64,000 nucleotides of DNA from Pseudoxanthomonas koreensis_A (GCF_041890415.1 NZ_CP169056.1:806001-870000); one strand, 5' to 3'; positions 54,769 through 63,181 are shown, numbered from the stretch's first letter. Notes: a model not told the origin generated them from the letters alone. A program made the numbers and translations.

Positions 54769-57633
54769 ATGAATCGCAAGAACAAGCCCGTCCATGCCCG
54801 GGGGTGCCTGCTGGCCGTCGCCGTGGCGAGCATGTTGCCCCTGGCTGCGCTGGCGCAGACCGTGGAACGCCAGGCCGACGGCGTGATCGTGCGCCCGGCC
54901 GATGCATCCGCCGCCGACGTGCGCCTGCAGGTGGTGGGCGAGCGCATCGTGCGGGTCAGCGCCGACCCGGATGGCGATTTCAAGCGCAGCCCGAGCCTGA
55001 TGCGCAGCACCAGCGCCACGCCGGTGCCGGCGTTCAAGATCGAACAGGATGACGACGCAGTACGGCTGCAGGCCGCAGGCATCTCCGCGCAGGTCGCGCT
55101 GGCCGATGGCCAGGTCAGCTTCTTCGACGCCGCCGGCAAGCCACTGCTGGCCGAGACCGCCGGCGCACGCACGTTCGAGGCGGTGGAATTCGAGGGCACG
55201 CCCTACTACAGCCTGCGCCAGCGCTTCCAGTCGCAGGGCGACGAGGCGTTCTACGGCACCGGCCTGCACCAGCAGGGCTGGATGAACCTCAAGGGCCGCG
55301 ACGTCGAACTGCTCCAGCACAACATCGACAACGCCATCCCTTACCTGGTGTCGAGCCGCAACTACGGCATCCTGTGGGACAACAACGCCATCACCCGCTA
55401 CGGCGATCCGCGCGGCCTGCGCCAGATCGGCGAGGCCGTGGCGCTGTACGACAAGGACGGGGTGGAAGGCGCCCTGACCGCGACCTATTCGATCGACGGC
55501 GAGGTCAAGCTGGTCCGCCGCGAAGCGAAGATCGACTACCAGTTCATCTCCGGCCTGGAGGACTTTCCGGAGGAAGGCAAGAACATGGCGCCGGGCGGGC
55601 GCAGTGACGTGGTCTGGGAAGGCCAGATCGCGGCCCGCAGCGATGGCCGCCACACCTTCTCGCTCTACAACAGCGAGTACGCCAGGCTGTACGTCGACGG
55701 CAAGCTGGTGATCGACCGCTGGCGCCAGAACTGGAACCCGTGGCACCACGAGTTCGCGCTGGACCTCAAGGCCGGGCACAAGCACGACCTGCGTATCGAG
55801 TGGGACCGTATCGAGCCGGCCTACCTGGCCCTGCAGGGGCGCGACCCGTTGCCGGCGGCCGAAGCCGCGGACCTTTCGATCTGGTCCGAGGCCGGGCAGA
55901 TGATCGACTACTACGTGGTGGCCGGCCGCAACGGCGACGAGGTGATCGCCGGCTATCGCGCGCTCACCGGCAAGGCGGTGCTGCTGCCCAAGTGGTCCTA
56001 CGGCTTCTGGCAGAGCCGCGAGCGCTACAAGACCCAGGACGAACTCACCGGCGCGCTGGACGAGTACCGCCGCCGCGGCCTGCCGATCGACGCGATCGTG
56101 CTGGACTGGTCGTACTGGCCCGAGAACGCCTGGGGCTCGCATGATTTCGACCCGGCCAACTTCCCCGACCCCGATGGCATGGTCAAGCACGTGCACGACC
56201 AGCACGCCCAGATCATGATTTCGGTGTGGCCGAAGTTCTATCCGACCACCGCCAACTACAAGGAACTGGACGCGGCCGGGCACATGTACCACCGCAACGT
56301 CGAGGTCGGCGAGCTGGACTGGATCGGCAAGGGCTACCTGAACTCCTTCTACGACCCGTACTCGAAGGAAGCCCAGGACATCTTCTGGCGGCAGATGCAC
56401 GAGAAGCTCAACGTCAAGGGCTTCGACGCCTGGTGGCTGGACGCTTCCGAGCCGGACCTGCACAGCAACATCGACATCGGCGAGCGCAAGGCACGCACCA
56501 CGCCCACCGCGCTGGGCTCGTCGGTGGAGTACTTCAACTCCTACCCGCTGCCGCATTCGGAAGGCGTGTACCGCGGGTCGCGCGAAGTGGAGCCGGACAA
56601 GCGCGTGTTCATCCTCTCGCGCGCCTACTTCGCCGGCCAGCAGCGCGCCGGCGCGGCGTTCTGGAGCGGTGACATCGTGCCGCGCTGGGACGACATGCGC
56701 GAGCAGATCTCCGGCCTGGTCAACGCCTCGATGGCCGGCGCGCCGAACGTGAGCTTCGACATCGGCGGGTTCTCGCCCGAGCGCCGCTACGAGCAGAAGG
56801 ACCCGGCGCACCTGCCCGAGTGGCGCGAGCTGAGCCTGCGCTGGTTCCAGTACGGTGCGTTCGTGCCGGTGTTCCGCCTGCACGGCCAGTTCCCGTACCG
56901 CGAGATCTGGGAGATCGCGCCGGAAGGCACCCCGCATTACGCCAGCTTCGTCCATTACCTGAAGCTGCGTTACACCCTGCTGCCGTACATCTACACCCTG
57001 GCCGGCGACACCTGGCACGACGACGGCACCATCCTGCGCACCCTGGCGATGGACTTCCCGCACGATCCGAAGGTGCGCGACATCGCCGACCAGTACCTGT
57101 TCGGCCCGGCTTTCCTGGTTGCCCCGGTGACGCAGTTCAAGGCCACCAGCCGCCCGGTGTACCTGCCGGCCGGCAGCAGCTGGATCGACTTCCACACCGG
57201 CCAGCGCCATGCCGGCGGGCAGACCCTGCAGGCGGCCGCGCCGCTGGAGCGCAGCCCGCTGTTCGTGCGTGCCGGTTCGATCGTGCCGCGCACCGTGGTC
57301 CAGCAGTACGTGGACGAAAAGCCGGCCGCGCCGCTCACCATCGAGATCTACACCGGGGCCGACGGCAGCTTCTCGCTGTACGAGGACGATGGCCGCAACT
57401 ACGGCTACGAGCGCGGCGAGTCCAGCCGCATTCCGCTGGCCTGGGACGAAGCCGGTGGCGAGCTGCGCATCGGTGCGCGCCAGGGCAGCTATCCGGGCAT
57501 GCAGGCCCGGCGCGAGATCCGCGTGCGCTGGGTCGATGGCCCGCGCGACGACGCCGGTGCGCTGGAGCCGGCGGCCGATGCCACCGTCGAGTACACCGGC
57601 AAGGCGCTCACCGTACGGCGTCCGCGCGGCTGA
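54769..57633 (+). CDS. GH31 alpha-xylosidase with inserted PA14 domain
   Basis: A 954-residue exported hydrolase. Signal peptide GCLLAVAVASMLPLAALAQ. An N-terminal galactose-mutarotase-like domain comes first. A PA14 domain (about residues 275-370) carries NSEYARLYVDGKLVIDRWRQNW. The catalytic barrel has nucleophile Asp558 in WWLDASEPD and acid/base Asp635 in FWSGDIVPRWDDM, then C-terminal beta domains. PA14-containing GH31 enzymes of this type (CjXyl31A in Cellvibrio) remove the non-reducing xylose from xyloglucan oligosaccharides. The start at 54769 has GGAGGAAGG upstream. Confidence 0.93.
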   Translation: MNRKNKPVHARGCLLAVAVASMLPLAALAQTVERQADGVIVRPADASAADVRLQVVGERIVRVSADPDGDFKRSPSLMRSTSATPVPAFKIEQDDDAVRLQAAGISAQVALADGQVSFFDAAGKPLLAETAGARTFEAVEFEGTPYYSLRQRFQSQGDEAFYGTGLHQQGWMNLKGRDVELLQHNIDNAIPYLVSSRNYGILWDNNAITRYGDPRGLRQIGEAVALYDKDGVEGALTATYSIDGEVKLVRREAKIDYQFISGLEDFPEEGKNMAPGGRSDVVWEGQIAARSDGRHTFSLYNSEYARLYVDGKLVIDRWRQNWNPWHHEFALDLKAGHKHDLRIEWDRIEPAYLALQGRDPLPAAEAADLSIWSEAGQMIDYYVVAGRNGDEVIAGYRALTGKAVLLPKWSYGFWQSRERYKTQDELTGALDEYRRRGLPIDAIVLDWSYWPENAWGSHDFDPANFPDPDGMVKHVHDQHAQIMISVWPKFYPTTANYKELDAAGHMYHRNVEVGELDWIGKGYLNSFYDPYSKEAQDIFWRQMHEKLNVKGFDAWWLDASEPDLHSNIDIGERKARTTPTALGSSVEYFNSYPLPHSEGVYRGSREVEPDKRVFILSRAYFAGQQRAGAAFWSGDIVPRWDDMREQISGLVNASMAGAPNVSFDIGGFSPERRYEQKDPAHLPEWRELSLRWFQYGAFVPVFRLHGQFPYREIWEIAPEGTPHYASFVHYLKLRYTLLPYIYTLAGDTWHDDGTILRTLAMDFPHDPKVRDIADQYLFGPAFLVAPVTQFKATSRPVYLPAGSSWIDFHTGQRHAGGQTLQAAAPLERSPLFVRAGSIVPRTVVQQYVDEKPAAPLTIEIYTGADGSFSLYEDDGRNYGYERGESSRIPLAWDEAGGELRIGARQGSYPGMQARREIRVRWVDGPRDDAGALEPAADATVEYTGKALTVRRPRG

Positions 57634-57642
57634 TCCGCGGCT

Positions 57643-57677
57643 GCGACGGGCACCGGCCAGGCGCCGGCGCCCGTCGC
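57643..57677 (+). promoter_or_regulatory. long intercistronic hairpin, GH31-GH95
   Basis: GCGACGGGC (57643-57651) pairs perfectly with GCCCGTCGC (57669-57677), and the 17-nt loop contains an inner CCGGC/GCCGG stem. It fills most of the 72-bp gap before GH95 and has no T-run. Confidence 0.45.
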
Positions 57678-57705
57678 GGCATCCATTGCAAGGAAACACA
57701 TCGAA

Positions 57706-60135
57706 ATGAGCCTGACCCGACGCGAACTGCTCAAGGGGACCGCCGCGGCGCTGGCCGTGGCCGGCAGCGGCGCCACCAGGGCAGCCACTCCATCGCCGAC
57801 GGGCAAGGCGGGTGCCGCTGTCGGCAGCGCATCGATCTCCGCTTCGACCGTTGCCGCAGGGCAGGGCGACACGACCGCGCTGAAGCTGTGGTACCCGCGC
57901 CCGGCCACCCAGTGGGTGGAAGCGCTGCCGCTGGGCAACGGCCGCCTCGGTGCCATGGTCTGGGGTGGCGGCCGCTCCGAGCGGCTGCAGCTCAACGAGG
58001 ACACCCTCTACGCCGGCCAGCCCTACGACCCGACCCCGGACACCGCGCTGGCCGCGCTGCCGCAGGTGCGCGAGTTGCTGTTCGCCGGCCGCCATGCCGA
58101 GGCCGAGGCCCTGGCCAATGCGCAGATGATGGCCACTCCGGTCAAGCAGATGCCTTACCAGCCGCTGGGCGACCTGCTGCTGGATTTCCTGGAGATCTCC
58201 GATCTCAACGGCTACCGCCGCGAGCTGGACCTGGACCGCGCGCTGGCCACCAGCACCTTCGAGGCCGGCTGGAAGCTGCAGCACACGCGCCAGGCGTTCG
58301 TCTCGGCCGCCGATCCGTGCCTGGCCGTGCGCCTGGCCACCAGCCAGCCGGGCCGGGTGCGGGTGCGCATCGGCCTGGGCAGCGACCATGCGCGCAGCGA
58401 AGTCGCCTTCGACGGCGAACATGGCCTGCTGCTGCGCGGCCGCAATGGCGAGGCCTTCGGCATTCCGGGCGGGCTGCGCTTTGCCGCGCGCCTGCGGGTG
58501 CTGGCCAGCGGCGGAACCCTGCGCCGGCGCGGTGACCGCATCGAGGTGGACGCCGCCGATGAAGTGCTGTTGCTGCTGACCGCGGCCACCAGCTTCCGCC
58601 ACTACGACGACATCGGCGGCGACCCGGAAGCGATCACCCGCGCGCAACTGGATGCGGTCGCGCACAAGTCCTGGGACGACCTGCTGGCCGCGCACGTGGC
58701 CGAGCACCAGCGCCTGTTCCATCGCGTGTCCATCGACCTGGGCGCCAGCCCGGCTGATATCGCCGCCCTGCCCACCGACACGCGCGTGGCCCGCTTCGCC
58801 GAAGGCGGCGATCCGCAACTGGCCGCGCTCTACCACCAGTTCGGCCGCTACCTGCTGATCTGCAGTTCACGCCCGGGCACCCAGCCGGCCAACCTGCAGG
58901 GAATCTGGAACGACCTGCTCGCGCCGCCGTGGGAGAGCAAGTACACGATCAACATCAACACTCAGATGAACTACTGGCCGGCCGAGGCCAATGCGCTGCC
59001 CGAATGTGTGGAGCCGCTGGAGCGGATGGTGGCCGAGCTGGCCGTTGCCGGCGCCGACACCGCCCGGCGCATGTACGGCGCACCCGGCTGGGTGGTCCAC
59101 CACAACACCGACCTGTGGCGACGGACCGCGCCGATCGACGGCGCCCAGTGGGGCCTGTGGCCGCTGGGCGGTGCGTGGCTGCTGCAGCACCTGTGGGACC
59201 GCTGGGACTATGGGCGTGACCCCGCCTACCTGGGCAAGGTCTGGCCGCTGTTCAAGGGCGCGGCCGAGTTCTTCGCTGCCACCCTGGTGGAGGACCCGAC
59301 CACCGGCGCCATGGTCACCGCGCCGTCGATCTCGCCGGAAAACCAGCATCCCCATGGCGCCGCGCTATGCGCAGGACCATCAATGGACGCGCAGATCCTG
59401 CGCGACCTGTTTGGCCAATGCATCGAGATTGCCGGCCTGCTCGGCGTGGACGCAGCGCTGGCGCAGAGACTGGCCGCGCTGCGTGAGCGGTTGCCGCCGC
59501 ACCGCATCGGCAAGGCCGGGCAGTTGCAGGAATGGCAGCACGACTGGGACATGGAGGCGCCGGAGATGGACCATCGCCATGTCTCGCACCTGTACGCGCT
59601 GCACCCGTCCAGCCAGATCAACGTGCGTGACACGCCGGAGCTGGCTGCTGCGGCGAAACGCTCGCTGGAGATCCGCGGCGACGACGCGACCGGCTGGGGC
59701 ATCGGCTGGCGCCTGAACCTGTGGGCGCGGCTGGGCGATGCCGAGCATGCCTACCAGGTGCTGGCCATGTTGCTCAGTCCGTCGCGCACCTATCCCAACC
59801 TGTTCGACGCGCATCCGCCGTTCCAGATCGATGGCAACTTCGGTGGCACCGCCGGCATCACCGAGATGCTGTTGCAGAGCTGGGGCGGCAGCGTGTTCCT
59901 GTTGCCGGCGTTGCCGCGTGCCTGGCCACAGGGCCAAGTGACCGGGCTGCAGGCCCGCGGTGCTGCGCAGGTCGATCTGGAGTGGAGTGGCGGCCAACTG
60001 GTGCGCGCGCGGTTGCACAGCCGCCGTGGTGGCAGCTATCGGCTCGACTACCGCGGCCAGGTGCTGGAACTGGCGCTGGAGCCGGGTGCCTCGGCGGACG
60101 TGGGCCTGCGGGCGGGGCAGTTGCGCCGCGTGTGA
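57706..60135 (+). CDS. GH95 alpha-L-fucosidase, Tat-exported
   Basis: An 809-residue inverting hydrolase. It begins with a Tat signal (LTRRELLKGTAAALAVAG). An N-terminal beta domain opens LWYPRPATQWVEALPLGNGRLGAMVWGG. An alpha/alpha toroid follows with the paired Asn416/Asn418 (ININTQMNYWPAEAN), Glu545 in SISPENQ, HVSHLYALHP, and Asp709 in FQIDGNFGGTAGI, all as in characterised GH95 enzymes. It should remove terminal 1,2-linked fucose (or galactose) from fucosylated xyloglucan oligosaccharides in the periplasm. It is the last gene of the set; repeat copy C follows. Confidence 0.92.
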   Translation: MSLTRRELLKGTAAALAVAGSGATRAATPSPTGKAGAAVGSASISASTVAAGQGDTTALKLWYPRPATQWVEALPLGNGRLGAMVWGGGRSERLQLNEDTLYAGQPYDPTPDTALAALPQVRELLFAGRHAEAEALANAQMMATPVKQMPYQPLGDLLLDFLEISDLNGYRRELDLDRALATSTFEAGWKLQHTRQAFVSAADPCLAVRLATSQPGRVRVRIGLGSDHARSEVAFDGEHGLLLRGRNGEAFGIPGGLRFAARLRVLASGGTLRRRGDRIEVDAADEVLLLLTAATSFRHYDDIGGDPEAITRAQLDAVAHKSWDDLLAAHVAEHQRLFHRVSIDLGASPADIAALPTDTRVARFAEGGDPQLAALYHQFGRYLLICSSRPGTQPANLQGIWNDLLAPPWESKYTININTQMNYWPAEANALPECVEPLERMVAELAVAGADTARRMYGAPGWVVHHNTDLWRRTAPIDGAQWGLWPLGGAWLLQHLWDRWDYGRDPAYLGKVWPLFKGAAEFFAATLVEDPTTGAMVTAPSISPENQHPHGAALCAGPSMDAQILRDLFGQCIEIAGLLGVDAALAQRLAALRERLPPHRIGKAGQLQEWQHDWDMEAPEMDHRHVSHLYALHPSSQINVRDTPELAAAAKRSLEIRGDDATGWGIGWRLNLWARLGDAEHAYQVLAMLLSPSRTYPNLFDAHPPFQIDGNFGGTAGITEMLLQSWGGSVFLLPALPRAWPQGQVTGLQARGAAQVDLEWSGGQLVRARLHSRRGGSYRLDYRGQVLELALEPGASADVGLRAGQLRRV

Positions 60136-60204
60136 GCGGCAGCCGGTGCAACCGGGATATCGGCGGCGGGGCGGTGGGGTGTTATCGCCTCCGGAGGGAG
60201 CCGT

Positions 60205-60302
60205 GGACGTGCGGGTGTGGCGTGGCCGCTCGGGCGCACATCCGTGTGCGCACTCGCTACCGCGGCCATCCATGGCCGCTGCCCCGACACACCTGCACGT
60301 CC
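60205..60302. repeat. left module of composite repeat, copy C
   Basis: Arms GGACGTGCGGGTGTG (60205-60219) and CACACCTGCACGTCC (60288-60302) pair at 14 of 15 positions around a 68-nt core. Hairpins lie at 60234-60251 (GCGCACATCCGTGTGCGC) and 60262-60279 (GCGGCCATCCATGGCCGC). Apart from the arms it is close to base-for-base the same as copy B. The preceding 70 bp after GH95 hold only a CTCCGGAGGGAG hairpin. Confidence 0.82.
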
Positions 60303-60333
60303 ACGTCCTCGGCGCGCCGATGTCTCCTCCCTT

Positions 60334-60457
60334 GTAGGAGCCGGTCTTGCCGGCGACCCGTCACAGGCCGCGTCATTCCACGCCGCACAGCATCGCGTCA
60401 CGTGACGCACGTACGCGAGTCACGCACCCCGCGGTCGCCGGCAAGACCGGCTCCTAC
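60334..60457. repeat. inverted pair of GTAG-type REP palindromes
   Basis: REP 60334-60358 and its inverted mate 60433-60457, 74 bp apart, with perfectly matching GGTCTTGCC/GGCAAGACC stems. They occupy the centre of copy C as in copy B, but the DNA between them differs from copy B. Shared flanking motifs continue on both sides (CACACGTCGGTGATGGGATG, then AGCATCGATACACCGATGG). Confidence 0.88.
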
Positions 60458-60552
60458 ACGAGCGAGTGCAGCGCACACGTCGGTGATGGGATGCGCGGTG
60501 CGCGACGCAGTTGCCTTCGCACACGAAGCCGCAGCATCGATACACCGATGGC

Positions 60553-60660
60553 CGTCGTCCGGCCGGGGGGATGGGGCAAGTGGCACAGGGATGTGCCACG
60601 GCCCCGAGTGCGCACATGGATGTGCGCCCGAGGGGTGCACCATCCCCCGGTCGGGCGACG
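60553..60660. repeat. right cloverleaf module of composite repeat, copy C
   Basis: Arms 60553-60574 and 60640-60660 pair with one bulged G and two mismatches around a core of exactly 65 nt. That core differs from copy B at only two positions (GGGAC/GGGAT in hairpin 1 and the C/T beside hairpin 2). Hairpin 2 is closed by CCCC/GGGG as in B. The module ends directly against the minisatellite. Confidence 0.85.
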
Positions 60661-60661
60661 G

Positions 60662-60870
60662 CCCCCTCCGAAGTCACGGATCTGCGGCCCCTCCGAAGTC
60701 ACGGATCTGCGGCCCCCTCCGAAGCCACGGATCTGCGGCCCCTCCGAAGTCACGGATCTGTGGCCCCCTCCGAAGTCACGGATCTGCGGTCCCCTCCGAA
60801 GCCACAGATCTGCGGTCCCCTCCGAAGCCACAGATCTGCGGCCCCCTCCGAAGCCACGGTTCCTCTGCCT
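60662..60870. repeat. minisatellite, eight units of 25-27 bp
   Basis: Eight head-to-tail copies of TCCGAAGYCACRGATCTGYG followed by GYCCCC, with small variation (GTCACGG, GCCACGG or GCCACAG) and a diverged last unit. Some phases stay open in translation because of the unit length and composition, but there is no start, ribosome site or codon bias, so it is taken as non-coding. Units adjoin each other without spacers, so it is not a CRISPR array. Confidence 0.92.
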
Positions 60871-60938
60871 TCGATCTGGAGTCGCTTTGGAGTGACGCCC
60901 GCCCGCTTTGCATTGGCCGCCAGCCAAGCTTGGGACGA

Positions 60939-61034
60939 TTTGGTGCGTGGGGTGCTGACGGGAAGTAAAGGAGGAGGTCCTGGCCCGCAGGGCCGGGGCC
61001 GGGGGACATGAGCGGCAGCACCCCACGCACCAAA
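60939..61034. repeat. 19-bp perfect inverted repeat with structured loop
   Basis: TTTGGTGCGTGGGGTGCTG (60939-60957) pairs perfectly with 61016-61034; the 58-nt loop contains a GGCCC-GCA-GGGCC hairpin. It lies between the minisatellite and the tRNA-Glu terminator. The flanking stretches 60871-60938 and 61035-61083 hold nothing recognisable. It is unrelated in sequence to the A/B/C modules but similar in design. Confidence 0.85.
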
Positions 61035-61083
61035 GCGCCGCAGCACTGCTTCCGGTCCTCCCAGCTCTTGGGAGAAGGCCCAC

Positions 61084-61107
61084 AAAAAACCCCGCCAAGG
61101 CGGGGTT
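61084..61107 (-). terminator. intrinsic terminator of tRNA-Glu
   Basis: On the minus strand AACCCCGCC and GGCGGGGTT pair around a 2-base loop region and are followed by TTTTTTG. The hairpin starts 24 bp after the CCA end of the tRNA gene. Confidence 0.9.
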
Positions 61108-61131
61108 CCTGTTCCATCGCCGCACCTGAAG

Positions 61132-61206
61132 TGGCGCTCCCTAGGGGACTCGAACCCCTGTTTTAGCCTTGAGAGGGCCACGTCCTAACCACTAGACGAA
61201 GGGAGC
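61132..61206 (-). tRNA. tRNA-Glu (anticodon CTC)
   Basis: A 75-nt cloverleaf with acceptor stem GCTCCCT/AGGGAGC, discriminator G and encoded CCA. The D arm is CGTCTAGTGGTTAGGACG, the anticodon loop CTCTCAA has anticodon CTC, and the T arm contains GGTTCGAGTCC. It reads GAG, a frequent Glu codon in this GC-rich genome; a UUC isoacceptor must exist elsewhere. It has its own promoter and terminator. Confidence 0.97.
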
Positions 61207-61235
61207 GTTGCGGGTGTCGCCGGCGAAGGCGCGCT

Positions 61236-61264
61236 AGTATATTCACGCGCCAGCCGGTCGGCAA
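61236..61264 (-). promoter_or_regulatory. sigma-70 promoter of tRNA-Glu
   Basis: On the minus strand TTGCCG (61264-61259), 17 bp, TATACT (61241-61236). Transcription would start near 61229, about 23 bp before the mature 5' end. The same short region lies just upstream of the divergent pcnB. Confidence 0.75.
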
Positions 61265-61300
61265 TCGCCGCGGCCCGTCCCCGTTCACGGAAGTACGCCC

Positions 61301-62638
61301 ATCGACCCGCAAGCCCTCCCGAGCCCTGTCCTGCGCACCATCCCGCGCGACCAGCACACGATTTCCCGCCGGGACATCAGCCCCAACGCCCTGCGCGTGC
61401 TCTATCGCCTGCGCGAAGCCGGCTTCGGCGCCTACCTGGTGGGCGGCGCGGTGCGCGACCTGCTGCTGGGCCGGCACCCCAAGGATTTCGACGTGGCCAC
61501 CGACGCCACGCCCGAGCAGGTGCGGCAACTGTTCCGCAACTGCCGCCTGATCGGTCGCCGCTTCCGCCTGGCCCACGTGGTCTACGGGCGCGAGATCATC
61601 GAGGTGGCCACCTTCCGCGCCAACAGCGACGACGGCAGCGGCGACCGCGAGATGGAGGATGGCCGCCTCGTCCGCGACAACGTCTACGGCAGCATCGAGG
61701 ACGACGCGGTCCGCCGCGATTTCACCTGCAATGCCCTGTATTACGCGATCGAGGATTTCTCGGTGCGCGATTACGTGGGAGGCTTCGACGACGTGCAGGC
61801 GCGGACCATGCGCCTGATCGGCGACCCGGAAACCCGTTACCGTGAAGACCCGGTGCGCATGCTGCGCGCGGTGCGGTTGGCGGCCAAGCTGGACCTGTCG
61901 ATCGAGCCGGCCACCGCCGCGCCGATCCCGGTGCTGGCGCCGCTGCTGGGAGATGCCGCACCGGCACGGCTGTTCGAGGAAATGCTCAAGCTGTTCCTGA
62001 GCGGACATGCGGTGGCCAGCTTCGAGGGGCTGGAACGCTACGGCCTGGTGGCCAGCCTGCTGCCCGACACCGCGGCGGCGCTGCGCTCCAACCGCAGCGG
62101 TGCGCTGCGGCGGATGCTGCTGCAGGGCCTTGCCAATACCGACGCGCGGGTGGCGGCCGATGAGCCGGTATCGCCGGCGTTCCTGTTTGCCATGCTGCTG
62201 TGGCCGGCGTACTGCCGTGCGTTGGCCGGGCTGCTGGCCCAGGGCATGCCGGGCGAAGAGGCGCAGCGCCGTGCCGCCGACCGGGTGACCCTGCGCCAGG
62301 TGCAGACCATCGCCCTGCCCAAGCGCTTCTCGCTGCCGATGCAGGAGATCTGGCTGCTGCAGGAGCGCTTTTCATCGCGCCAGCGGCGACGGGTGTTCCG
62401 GCTGCTGGCGAACCCGCGCTTCCGCGCTGCCTACGATTTCCTGGTGTTGCGCCTGGCCGCCTCCGACAGCCATGCCGGCGATGTCGAGTTCTGGCAGCAG
62501 GCCCAGGCCAGCTCCGGCGACGAACTTTCCGATAGCCTGGAAGCGGCAGCCGCAGCCCGCGAGGGTGACGGCGAGGCCGACGAGGCGCCACGCCGGCGCC
62601 GCCGCCGCCGCCGTTCGGCCGGTGCGGTGTCCGGGTGA
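61301..62638 (+). CDS. pcnB: poly(A) polymerase I, probable AUC start
   Basis: A 445-residue class II nucleotidyltransferase adding poly(A) tails that promote RNA decay. The active site is YLVGGAVRDLLLG then PKDFDVATDA, with two catalytic Asp in DFD. LFRNCRLIGRRFRLAHVV and DVQARTMRLIGDP follow, and the C-terminus is very basic (RRRRRRRR). Similarity to E. coli PcnB (IPR-DQH-ISR-DIS-NAL) reaches upstream of the first GTG (61397) to about 61337. From the in-frame stop at 61235 there is no ATG, GTG or TTG before 61397. The best start is ATC at 61301, 7 bp after GGAAG. E. coli pcnB is known to start at AUU. folK overlaps the stop (GTGA). Confidence 0.9.
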   Translation: MDPQALPSPVLRTIPRDQHTISRRDISPNALRVLYRLREAGFGAYLVGGAVRDLLLGRHPKDFDVATDATPEQVRQLFRNCRLIGRRFRLAHVVYGREIIEVATFRANSDDGSGDREMEDGRLVRDNVYGSIEDDAVRRDFTCNALYYAIEDFSVRDYVGGFDDVQARTMRLIGDPETRYREDPVRMLRAVRLAAKLDLSIEPATAAPIPVLAPLLGDAAPARLFEEMLKLFLSGHAVASFEGLERYGLVASLLPDTAAALRSNRSGALRRMLLQGLANTDARVAADEPVSPAFLFAMLLWPAYCRALAGLLAQGMPGEEAQRRAADRVTLRQVQTIALPKRFSLPMQEIWLLQERFSSRQRRRVFRLLANPRFRAAYDFLVLRLAASDSHAGDVEFWQQAQASSGDELSDSLEAAAAAREGDGEADEAPRRRRRRRRSAGAVSG

Positions 62639-63144
62639 CGGCCCCGGTCCGCGCCTGCATCGGCCTGGGCGCCAACCTGGGGCACCCGCAGGCGGCCCTG
62701 CGCGGCGCGGTGGAGGCCCTGGCCGCGCTGCCGGCCAGCACGCTGCTGGCGGTATCCCGGTTCTACCGTACCGTGGCATGGGGACAGGTCGACCAGCCGG
62801 ACTTCATCAATGCCGCGGTGCTGCTCGAGACCCGGCTGGAGCCCCAGGCACTGCTCGCGCACCTGCTGGACATCGAGCGGGCCGCGGGGCGCGACCGCAG
62901 CCACGACACGGCCTCCCAGCGCTGGGGGCCGCGGGTGCTGGACCTGGACCTGCTGCTGTACGGCAACCAGGTGATCGCCGAGCCGGGGCTGCGGGTGCCG
63001 CATCCCTACCTGCACCAGCGCGCATTCGCTCTGCAGCCGCTGGCGGAAATCGCCCTGGATGCCCCGTTCCCGGGCCACGGCAGCGTCGCCGCGGCCCTGC
63101 GCGGGGTTGACGTGTCGGGCGTCCAGGCGCTTGACCACGCCTGA
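62635..63144 (+). CDS. folK: 2-amino-4-hydroxy-6-hydroxymethyldihydropteridine diphosphokinase
   Basis: A 169-residue cytoplasmic enzyme transferring pyrophosphate from ATP to the pterin in folate synthesis. Motifs: ACIGLGANLGHPQ at residues 7-19, VSRFYRTVAWG near 40, and the HPPK signature SQRWGPRVLDLDLLLYG near 97-113 with the Mg-binding Asp pair, then VPHPYLHQRAFALQPLAEI. The GTG at 62635 overlaps the pcnB stop, giving the common pcnB-folK-panB order. Confidence 0.96.
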   Translation: MTAPVRACIGLGANLGHPQAALRGAVEALAALPASTLLAVSRFYRTVAWGQVDQPDFINAAVLLETRLEPQALLAHLLDIERAAGRDRSHDTASQRWGPRVLDLDLLLYGNQVIAEPGLRVPHPYLHQRAFALQPLAEIALDAPFPGHGSVAAALRGVDVSGVQALDHA

Positions 63145-63164
63145 GCGGCGGCCAGGCCGCGACG

Positions 63165-63181
63165 GGGCGCAGCGCCCTTTT
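63165..63181 (+). terminator. small hairpin with T-run after folK
   Basis: GGGCG-CAG-CGCCC (63165-63177) followed by TTTT. Short, but well placed 20 bp after folK and before a GATAAT -10-like box (63186-63191) that could serve panB. Confidence 0.4.

Noticed and set aside
54688..58836. Long antisense open frame opposite GH31/GH95
   Set aside because: Composition is typical of a GC-rich shadow (His/Gln/Arg/Ala-rich) with no motifs; the plus-strand enzymes carry complete catalytic motifs.
60662..60870. Possible CRISPR array
   Set aside because: The units are adjacent tandem repeats with no unique spacers, and no cas genes are present.
59721..60968. Coding region across the minisatellite (repeated RSHGSAAPPKS-like translation)
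   Set aside because: Unit length and composition leave frames open. There is no start with ribosome site, and the sequence belongs to a non-coding repeat family.
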